Shown here piece after piece: positions 1 through 4,780 of a stretch of DNA of 11,691 nucleotides. The DNA lies in assembly GCA_025999315.1 (NCBI GenBank), contig BNXD01000045.1:1-11691 (forward strand), written 5' to 3'. This stretch comes from Bacteroidia bacterium (GTDB lineage: Bacteria > Bacteroidota > Bacteroidia > Bacteroidales > Rikenellaceae). The stretch's first letter is position 1; each line of letters opens with the position of its first letter. Made by a program: the position numbers and the translations under genes. Under the pieces are notes generated by a model. That model was not told the DNA's origin, did no database searches, and saw nothing but the letters and a program-made list of their open reading frames with translations.

Positions 1-26
1 TTGCCTATGCCTAAAACCTTTTCCAT
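1..26 (-). CDS. 5' end of a gene running off the left edge, probably a PfkB-family (adenosine kinase-like) sugar kinase
   Basis: An ATG on the minus strand at 26-24 opens a frame reading MEKVLGIG before the window ends. A consensus -7 box (TACCTTTG, minus, 54-47) lies about 20 bases upstream, which would give a leader of roughly 14 nt; this supports a real start. Bacteroidota PfkB/adenosine-kinase proteins often begin with a similar short run (M-x-K-V/I-L/I-G-x-G-N-A-L-V-D), in which the GxGN stretch begins the ribokinase fold. Only eight codons are visible, so the product is an inference from resemblance, while the existence of a gene is better supported. It is divergent from tsaB, with 69 bases between the two start codons. 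Confidence 0.5.
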
Positions 27-46
27 TGTTTGAATATACAAATGAT

Positions 47-54
47 CAAAGGTA
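47..54 (-). promoter_or_regulatory. -7 box TACCTTTG for the leftward gene
   Basis: The plus strand reads CAAAGGTA, which is TACCTTTG on the minus strand, an exact match to the Bacteroidota housekeeping sigma -7 consensus TAnnTTTG. The identical octamer precedes rpiB and metK in this window. No convincing -33 TTG/TTTG is seen at the usual distance. Confidence 0.6.
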
Positions 55-67
55 GCATAATTTTTTG

Positions 68-75
68 TAAATTTG
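68..75 (+). promoter_or_regulatory. -7 box TAAATTTG for tsaB
   Basis: This is an exact TAnnTTTG match 20 bases upstream of the tsaB ATG at 96. It implies a start site near 80 and a very short leader. It rules out the longer reading frame beginning at 30, which would start upstream of the promoter. Only 13 bases separate it from the opposing -7 box at 47-54. No clear -33 element is visible. Confidence 0.6.
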
Positions 76-95
76 CATCTTTCAAACACTCTTTC

Positions 96-821
96 ATGGC
101 CCGTATCCTTTGCATAGAGACAGGCACCGACATCTGCTCGGCGGCCATCGCCCAGGACGGCGAGGTTGTGGCCCTGCGCGAGAGCCCTCCCGATCGCGAT
201 CACGCCCGCAACCTCGCCCCGTTCATCAACGAGTTGCTGCGCGGGGCAGGTCTGCAGGCCGGGCAACTCGAGGCGGTGGCGGTCGGCATGGGCCCCGGCT
301 CCTACACCGGCCTTCGCATCGGCGTCTCGCTGGCCAAAGGGATATGTTACGGATTGGAAATACCGCTGGTCGGGGTCGGGTCGCTGCGTTCGCTGGCCCG
401 CATGGCACGCGAAGAGCTCCGTCAGGGGCAGAGAGGCCCCGCTCCGACCGAGCCCGGACTGACGCTGCTCTGTCCGATGATCGACGCCCGTCGCATGGAG
501 GTCTACAGCGCCGTTTTCGATTGGCAACTCGACGCTCTCACCCCCGTCGGGGCGCACATCATAGACAAGGATAGCTTTGCCGGAATGATCCCGGCAACGA
601 GCGCGCAGGGCGAGTTTGTGATCTTCGGCGACGGAGCGTCCAAATGCGTGGGGGTGCTGCCCCCGCACGTACGCCATATCGAGGTGAGCCCCTCGGCCCG
701 CGGCCTGGCCGTCGACGCCGAAGAGGCGTTCCGCCTTGGGCGATTTGAAGACGTGGCCTACTTCGAGCCGTTCTATCTCAAGGATTTCGTAGTCACCACC
801 ACCCGCAAAAAAATGTTCTGA
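96..821 (+). CDS. tsaB: tRNA threonylcarbamoyladenosine biosynthesis protein TsaB
   Basis: This is a 241-residue ASKHA-fold protein of the TsaB/YeaZ family. TsaB works in the cytoplasm with TsaD and TsaE to transfer threonylcarbamoyl from threonylcarbamoyl-AMP to A37 of ANN-decoding tRNAs (t6A); it is a scaffold rather than the catalytic subunit. The N-terminal ILCIETGTDICSAAI stretch is the phosphate-1-like loop of the fold, and GMGPGSYTGLRIGVSLAKG (about residues 65-83) is the diagnostic family motif. The C-terminus ends in a basic VVTTTRKKMF tail. Length is normal for the family. The start at 96 is chosen because the protein begins MARILCIETG there and a consensus -7 box ends 20 bases earlier; a longer in-frame start at 30 adds an unlike, AT-rich extension. 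The gene converges on the NigD-like gene with only 6 bases between stops and no visible terminator. Confidence 0.93.
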   Translation: MARILCIETGTDICSAAIAQDGEVVALRESPPDRDHARNLAPFINELLRGAGLQAGQLEAVAVGMGPGSYTGLRIGVSLAKGICYGLEIPLVGVGSLRSLARMAREELRQGQRGPAPTEPGLTLLCPMIDARRMEVYSAVFDWQLDALTPVGAHIIDKDSFAGMIPATSAQGEFVIFGDGASKCVGVLPPHVRHIEVSPSARGLAVDAEEAFRLGRFEDVAYFEPFYLKDFVVTTTRKKMF

Positions 822-827
822 CCGGCT

Positions 828-1586
828 CTATCTGATCTCCGATGCTCTTACGCCGGGGTTGTAGACGGGGGACGATGATGATTCGACGGCAGGATAGGTG
901 AAGACGCCGCGGTCGGAGTGGGTTGTGCCGTCGAGGCCGTCCCAGAACAGTTTGACGGGCGCCGATGTTTGGCCGGCGGGCAGCAGGGAGGCGACCTCGA
1001 AGCTGACATAACCCGACCGGAGGGTGTTGCCCTGATCATCGCAGGCGTTGTGGTGGAGATAGAGCCTGATGGTGTCGTCGGGTACGAGCACATCGTCCTG
1101 CACCAGCGTGAGCAGGTGGGGCTGCGACCGGTAGCCAAACTTCGCATCGAAACGCAGGTTGAGGAAACGGTCGCCGAACCAGGCGCGGGTTACGCCGATC
1201 GGATCGTTGCCGATGCTGTCCTCTCGCACGGTCTGGTCCTGGTCGATGAACGATCGCAGCAGCGGCTCTTTGGTCAGCACCTGATAGAGATCGTTGATAC
1301 TCACGTTGTAATGTGCCGGAGCACCGCCGACGGAGCCGAGAATGGTGTAGTTGACTATCACGCGCTGACCGGCATGGTAGGCGTCTGCCGGGACGCGACT
1401 GTTGACCACGTGCAGCAGCGCGCCGTTGTCGCGGCGGATGACGACCGAGGCGTCGCCATTGCCCGTGTCGACCGTACCCCACGCGATGGTGTAATTGCCT
1501 GTGGAGTAGCCACGATCGTCATTGCAGGCGACCATCGACAGCGCCGAAAATGCAGCCATGGCTGCAAACACGAGAAGCCTTTTCAT
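828..1586 (-). CDS. NigD-like outer-membrane lipoprotein
   Basis: This 252-residue protein has an N-terminal signal (MKRLLVFAAMAAFSALSMVA) followed by Cys21, so it should be a lipoprotein. The -3 residue is Met rather than the usual Leu/Val. The Cys is followed by NDD, resembling the acidic lipoprotein export signals of Bacteroidota, so surface exposure is possible. The rest fits the NigD-like layout: an OB-type N-terminal part (about 35-100, with NYTIAWGTVD and RVIVNYTIL) and a C-terminal beta-sandwich (about 115-235, with RFLNLRFDAKF and GYVSFEVASLLP). The family is named after a gene in the nigrescin bacteriocin locus of Prevotella nigrescens. It is widespread in Bacteroidales, and to my knowledge its molecular function is not established. 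It stands alone on its strand with its own -7 box at 1634-1641. The long opposite-strand frame across it (918-1604) is a shadow. Confidence 0.82.
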   Translation of the reverse strand: MKRLLVFAAMAAFSALSMVACNDDRGYSTGNYTIAWGTVDTGNGDASVVIRRDNGALLHVVNSRVPADAYHAGQRVIVNYTILGSVGGAPAHYNVSINDLYQVLTKEPLLRSFIDQDQTVREDSIGNDPIGVTRAWFGDRFLNLRFDAKFGYRSQPHLLTLVQDDVLVPDDTIRLYLHHNACDDQGNTLRSGYVSFEVASLLPAGQTSAPVKLFWDGLDGTTHSDRGVFTYPAVESSSSPVYNPGVRASEIR

Positions 1587-1633
1587 AGTTGTCTCTTACC
1601 TTAGACTATTTATTATGCGAACGTTTTACAGGG

Positions 1634-1641
1634 CAAAATTA
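1634..1641 (-). promoter_or_regulatory. -7 box TAATTTTG for the NigD-like gene
   Basis: The plus strand reads CAAAATTA, giving TAATTTTG on the minus strand, an exact TAnnTTTG match. It lies 48 bases upstream of the ATG at 1586, giving a leader of about 40 nt. No -33 element is obvious. Confidence 0.55.
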
Positions 1642-1651
1642 TTGTTTCCGG

Positions 1652-1681
1652 CGATCTTTTTCTTAAAATAATTGAAGATCG
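1652..1681. repeat. Inverted repeat between divergent promoters (possible operator)
   Basis: CGATCTT (1652-1658) and AAGATCG (1675-1681) are perfect 7-bp arms around an AT-rich 16-base centre. It sits between the -7 box of the NigD-like gene and that of rpiB. It could be a dimeric repressor site or a weak hairpin. The evidence is only symmetry and position. Confidence 0.25.
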
Positions 1682-1716
1682 TCCGAAACTTGCCTGAAAT
1701 TTAGACAAACTCTTGC

Positions 1717-1724
1717 TACCTTTG
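1717..1724 (+). promoter_or_regulatory. -7 box TACCTTTG for rpiB
   Basis: This is an exact TAnnTTTG match 19 bases before the rpiB ATG at 1744. A TTG at 1690-1692 lies 24 bases upstream, slightly longer than the usual -33 to -7 gap. Confidence 0.6.
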
Positions 1725-1743
1725 GTGCAAACAATTCAAATGT

Positions 1744-2178
1744 ATGAAAAAAATCGGATTTGCCAGCGATCATGCGGGCTATGAACTCAAAGAATTTCTG
1801 GTCGGGTACCTCGACGCCAAGGGATATGACATTTTCGACTTCGGGTGCCACTCGGTCGAGAGTTGCGACTATCCCGACATGGCCCACCCGCTGGCCGAGG
1901 CGGTAGCCGACAAGCAGGTCGACTGCGGCATCGCCATCTGCGGCAGCGGCATCGGCATGTCGATCGCCATCAACCGCCACCGCGGCGTGCGGGGCAGCCT
2001 CTGCTGGGAGGTCGAGCTGGCCGCTCTGACCCGCCAGCACAACGACTCGAACGTACTGGTGCTTCCGGCGCGTTTTATCGACAACACCAAGGCGACGCAG
2101 ATCGTCGACAAGTACCTCTCCACCGCCTTCGAGGGCGACCGCCATATCCAGCGCGTGGCAAAGATCGAGTTGAAATAG
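1744..2178 (+). CDS. rpiB: Ribose-5-phosphate isomerase B
   Basis: This 144-residue cytoplasmic enzyme of the RpiB/LacAB family interconverts ribose 5-phosphate and ribulose 5-phosphate in the non-oxidative pentose phosphate pathway. Asp9-His10 lie in SDHAGYELK. Cys66 lies in AICGSGIGMSIAINR, the same position as the catalytic Cys66 of the E. coli enzyme. His99 in TRQHNDSNVL matches the conserved RQHN motif. Length is typical. The start at 1744 follows a -7 box with no good Shine-Dalgarno sequence, as expected for this phylum. The gene is monocistronic here: a 16-bp stem terminator follows 18 bases after the stop, and metK converges from the other side. LacA/LacB (galactose-6-phosphate isomerase subunits) is the alternative within the family, but a lone gene with the RpiB Cys and His set favours RpiB. 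Confidence 0.93.
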   Translation: MKKIGFASDHAGYELKEFLVGYLDAKGYDIFDFGCHSVESCDYPDMAHPLAEAVADKQVDCGIAICGSGIGMSIAINRHRGVRGSLCWEVELAALTRQHNDSNVLVLPARFIDNTKATQIVDKYLSTAFEGDRHIQRVAKIELK

Positions 2179-2196
2179 AACGCGCTTTCCACAGAC

Positions 2197-2228
2197 GAAG
2201 GCCGTGCTCCGATCGGAGCACGGCCTTC
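2197..2228. terminator. Bidirectional terminator between rpiB and metK
   Basis: A perfect 16-bp inverted repeat has arms GAAGGCCGTGCTCCGA and TCGGAGCACGGCCTTC with no spacer, so the real loop uses the central bases. It lies 18 bases after the rpiB stop and 40 bases after the metK stop. The plus side is followed by T-rich TGTTTCTGTT; the minus side is less T-rich. It plausibly ends both transcripts. Confidence 0.8.
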
Positions 2229-2268
2229 TGTTTCTGTTGACGCACTCGATGTCAACGTGTCCGGGCGT

Positions 2269-3558
2269 CTACAGCCCGAACTCCTTTCGGAGCATCTCTA
2301 CGGCGTCGAGTTTCTCCCATCCGAAGAACTCCACCTGCCGCACGACCTGCCGGTCGTTCTCGACAAAGGTTACCTCGCCGGTGTAGGGGCGGGCTCCGAA
2401 GTGGCCGTAAGAGGCTGTGGCCTCGAAGATGGGGTTGCAGAGGCCGAAACGGCGCACGATGGCCGCCGGACGCAGGTCGAAGAGCCCTCCGATGCGCTCG
2501 GCGATCTGCCCGTCGCTCAGGGCGACCTTCGAGGTGCCTTTGGTGTCGACAAAGATGCTCAGAGGCTGGGCGATGCCTATGGCGTAGGCCACCTGCACCA
2601 GCGCCTGGTCGGCGATACCCGCCGCCACCATGTTTTTGGCGATGTGGCGCGCCGCATAGGCTGCCGAACGGTCGACCTTCGATGAGTCCTTGCCCGAGAA
2701 GGCGCCGCCGCCGTGGGCGCCGCGCCCGCCATACGAGTCGACGATGATCTTGCGCCCGGTGAGGCCCGTGTCGCCGTGCGGTCCGCCGATGACAAACTTG
2801 CCCGTCGGGTTGACGTGCAGGATATAGTCGTCGCCGATGAGCCCGGCCAGCTGGTCGCCGGCCCGCTGCAGACGCTCCTTCACGCGCGGGATAAGGATAC
2901 GGCGCACATCGTCGCGAATCTTCTCGCCCATCTGCTGCTCGGCCTCTTTTTCGCCGACAGAGGCCGAGGGTTTGATGAAATCGTCGTGCTGGGTCGACAC
3001 CACTATGGTGTGGATGCCCAGCGGGCGGTGGTCGTCGTCGTAGCTGACCGTTACCTGGCTCTTGGAGTCGGGACGCAGGTAGGTCATCACTTCGCCCTCG
3101 CGCCGTATGACGGCCAACTCTTTGAGTATCACGTGCGAAAGGATCAAACCGGCGGGCATCAATTCGCGCGTCTCGTTGCAGGCATAACCGAACATGATGC
3201 CCTGGTCGCCGGCGCCCTGCTCGTCCTCGCTCTGACGCACCACGCCCTGGTTGATGTCGGTCGACTGCTCGTGGATGGCCGACAGCACGCCGCACGAATC
3301 GCCGTCGAAGCGATATTCGGCCTTGGTGTAGCCGATGCGGTTGATCACCCGGCGTGCGACGCCCTGAATGTCGACATAGGCGTCCGAACGCACCTCGCCC
3401 GCCACGACCACAAGACCCGTGGTGCAGAGTGTTTCACAGGCGACTTTGGCATTAGGGTCGCGACGAAGGAACTCGTCGAGGATCGCATCCGAAATCTGGT
3501 CGGAGACTTTGTCGGGGTGCCCCTCGGACACCGACTCCGACGTAAACAAATATCCCAT
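2269..3558 (-). CDS. metK: S-adenosylmethionine synthase
   Basis: This 429-residue cytoplasmic enzyme makes S-adenosylmethionine from ATP and methionine. It begins [20 protein letters not shown], with the nucleotide-binding His14 and Asp16 of the family. The signature [12 protein letters not shown] occurs in the first half and the phosphate-binding [19 protein letters not shown] in the last third. It is longer than the roughly 384-residue E. coli enzyme, as bacteroidal homologues are from memory. The start at 3558 is chosen because the family N-terminus begins there; the frame stays open up to 3738, but those 60 codons would run through the riboswitch and overlap the promoter box. Expression is likely feedback-controlled by the SAM-II-type aptamer at 3706-3657 in a leader of about 170 nt. 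The opposite-strand frame at 2713-3603 is a shadow. Confidence 0.96.
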   Translation of the reverse strand: MGYLFTSESVSEGHPDKVSDQISDAILDEFLRRDPNAKVACETLCTTGLVVVAGEVRSDAYVDIQGVARRVINRIGYTKAEYRFDGDSCGVLSAIHEQSTDINQGVVRQSEDEQGAGDQGIMFGYACNETRELMPAGLILSHVILKELAVIRREGEVMTYLRPDSKSQVTVSYDDDHRPLGIHTIVVSTQHDDFIKPSASVGEKEAEQQMGEKIRDDVRRILIPRVKERLQRAGDQLAGLIGDDYILHVNPTGKFVIGGPHGDTGLTGRKIIVDSYGGRGAHGGGAFSGKDSSKVDRSAAYAARHIAKNMVAAGIADQALVQVAYAIGIAQPLSIFVDTKGTSKVALSDGQIAERIGGLFDLRPAAIVRRFGLCNPIFEATASYGHFGARPYTGEVTFVENDRQVVRQVEFFGWEKLDAVEMLRKEFGL

Positions 3559-3656
3559 CTTATTAAATTGTGTTATGCCCCGGACATGGCCCGCGGCGGT
3601 TAATAAAAAGGGAAAGCAATTGGTCTGGGGAGGTGCAAAAACAACGACAGAAGAGT

Positions 3657-3706
3657 GCTTTTTAGCTCTTTTTTTACGTGGTTGCAAGCGGCCAAATCTT
3701 TCCACA
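3657..3706 (-). promoter_or_regulatory. SAM-II-type (SAM_alpha) riboswitch in the metK leader
   Basis: Read on the minus strand, the RNA has the SAM-II layout. A short P1 stem pairs UGUGG (3706-3702) with CCACG (3681-3677), with one U-G pair. The large loop holds GAUUU (3698-3694), a CCG, and UUGCAA (3687-3682) directly before the 3' P1 strand. An A-rich joining stretch and GCUAAAAAG (3666-3658) follow. These blocks appear in the same order and nearly the same spacing as in the known SAM-II aptamer (GAUUU, CCG, UUGCAA, GCUAAAAAG), and the span of about 50 nt matches. The conserved 3' GC could pair with the GC in the loop to form the pseudoknot. Placement before metK fits SAM feedback. A 5-bp hairpin (CCGGG/CCCGG, 3729-3715) lies just 5' of the aptamer. 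This was recognised by eye; no covariance-model score was run. Confidence 0.85.
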
Positions 3707-3735
3707 AAACTGTTCCGGGCTGTTCCCGGCGGCGA

Positions 3736-3743
3736 CAAAGGTA
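3736..3743 (-). promoter_or_regulatory. -7 box TACCTTTG for metK
   Basis: The plus strand reads CAAAGGTA, an exact TAnnTTTG match on the minus strand. A start near 3729 gives a leader of about 170 nt that contains the whole SAM-II-type aptamer. No clear -33 element is seen; an AT-rich run lies upstream. Confidence 0.65.
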
Positions 3744-3987
3744 GTACTTTTTTTTGAAAATATCTAACGAAAAAGTTATCTGATCGAGAATTAGCGGATG
3801 TTTGATGCTTGAGGGATAATCGGTTACGATATTAGGAGTAGTTGAGGTTCGATAAACTGCAAATAACGCTACAAAGGCACAAAAACGACTGAATTTCTAC
3901 GCTTTATTTATGAATATTTACAGACTATTTTTCGTTGTCTGCCTTTGCTGAATTCGTAGCAATGCCCTATTCACTAAAAAGATATTA
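3744..3987. other. AT-rich intergenic spacer with no gene seen
   Basis: Stops occur frequently in all frames and no RNA gene or strong hairpin was found. Two similar short stretches (CTGAATTTCTACG near 3889 and CTGAATTCGTAG near 3947) may be degenerate repeats. It separates the metK promoter from the inverted-repeat elements. Confidence 0.6.
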
Positions 3988-4261
3988 AGAAACTGTTTAA
4001 ATTTTATTCGCGAAAAAGATTATGTTCTCGTTGGCTTCGCCTTTCTCCTGATGTTGGCGGGCAGAAAGACGCCCGCCTTTCTCCTCGTCGTTCGGCAGAG
4101 TTGCGAGTAAACTCGCCTCTGCGCTCGGTTTGTCGTCGATTTTCGATGATTTTTGTGCCTCCGACAAGGCGCATGGCCGCTCCCATGTAACGAGGAGAAG
4201 GAGCAAAAAGCGCGAAACAAGAGCCATAAGATTTTCGATGAATAAATTTTAAACGGTTTCT
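3988..4261. repeat. Inverted-repeat-bounded intergenic element 1 (MITE-like)
   Basis: About 274 bp is bounded by imperfect terminal inverted repeats. The left end (3988-4015) begins AGAAACTGTTTAAATTTTAT, and the right end (4233-4261) reads, in reverse complement, AGAAACCGTTTAAAATTTAT. Similarity extends inward to about 36 bases per side. The interior is GC-richer, with a 7-bp hairpin GGCGGGC/GCCCGCC (4056-4062, 4071-4077) and a direct repeat CGCCTTTCTCCT just before and after it. No transposase is present. Short minus-strand frames inside (for example 3997-4227) look like chance frames in repetitive DNA. It resembles a non-autonomous mobile or amplified intergenic repeat; mobility is inferred only. 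Confidence 0.6.
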
Positions 4262-4645
4262 AAGAGGTTGTCTAAAAATTTATTCACCAAAATCATTATC
4301 TCCCCTGTTCGCGTCTTTTCCTCCGTCGCCTTGCAGCAAAAGACACCGACGCGCTCTGCCGCGGCGAAGAAAAAATCATCAGACAATGAGACATGCGAAT
4401 CAGCAGTTGCTGTTTATGTTTGATTATAAATGCCTTATCGCATCTTCAAGTCTTATGCCATGTCATCATGAGCTCATGTTACCCTGAGCTTGTCGAAGAG
4501 TCTCAGCAAAACTGCATATGAGATGCTTCGACTGCGCTCAGCATGACACCTTATAAGGCTGCGTCGTCGTTTCGCTCAGCATGACATATCATGTTTCAAC
4601 CCCTGTCATAATCTTTTCGATGAATAAAATTTGAACGGGTTCCAA
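4262..4645. repeat. Inverted-repeat-bounded intergenic element 2, same end type as element 1
   Basis: It abuts element 1. Its left end (about 4262-4299, core AATTTATTCACCAAAATCATT) and right end (about 4608-4645, with CTTTTCGATGAATAAAATTT) are imperfect inverted copies of each other; the inner 25 bases match at about 20 positions. Both resemble the ends of element 1. The interior differs from element 1: a GTCTTTT/AAAAGAC hairpin near 4314-4347, a 12-bp palindrome CATGAGCTCATG (4467-4478) and the CTGAGC repeats listed separately. No coding capacity was recognised. The outermost bases are poorly conserved, so boundaries are approximate. Confidence 0.5.
4478..4585. repeat. CTGAGC/CTTCGAC intergenic palindromic repeats
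   Basis: One arm (4478-4504) contains CTGAGCTTGTCGAAGAGTCTC. The next (4520-4547) is its imperfect inverse, GAGATGCTTCGACTGCGCTC followed by AGCATGAC. A third partial copy, TTTCGCTCAGCATGAC, is at 4570-4585. Motifs of this kind (CTGAGC-x-GTCGAAG) recur in intergenic DNA of many bacteria, from memory. The pair can form an imperfect hairpin. It lies inside element 2. Confidence 0.6.
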
Positions 4646-4780
4646 ATTATGTGGGAGTAATGTAATGGTATCAGTGCATTTTTTAGGTGCATATGCGGAC
4701 ATTCATTTAATGATCAATCGAACAAACAAAGATAATCATTCCTTAACTAATCTTGAGTCGGAATGTAAAGCCCGGGAGAG
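4646..4780. other. Intergenic DNA after the TonB receptor gene
   Basis: No gene was recognised. A weak inverted repeat CATTCC/GGAATG (4737-4742, 4760-4765, 17-base spacer) lies just downstream of the receptor stop and could act as a poor terminator. CAAAGATA at 4727-4734 matches a minus-strand -7 box but faces no gene. Confidence 0.35.

Noticed and set aside
30..95. Earlier in-frame start for tsaB
   Set aside because: It would precede the -7 box at 68-75 and add a non-homologous AT-rich N-terminus before MARILCIETG.
918..1604. 228-codon plus-strand open frame
   Set aside because: Antisense to the NigD-like lipoprotein gene; no signal or motif, low-complexity shadow composition.
2713..3603. 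296-codon plus-strand open frame
   Set aside because: Antisense to metK, whose conserved motifs are on the minus strand.
3997..4227. Three overlapping minus-strand frames of 60-76 codons
   Set aside because: They lie within inverted-repeat element 1 in all three frames at once, with no family resemblance; best explained as repeat DNA.
4651..4720. tRNA-like stretch (GGGAGTAATGTAATGGTATCAG)
   Set aside because: It resembles an acceptor and D-arm, but no proper anticodon stem-loop or T-arm (TTCGAAT-type) follows, so it is not a tRNA and too weak to call a remnant.
4727..4734. Minus-strand TATCTTTG promoter-like box
   Set aside because: Exact consensus, but it points into the repeat elements with no gene downstream; could be chance in AT-rich DNA.
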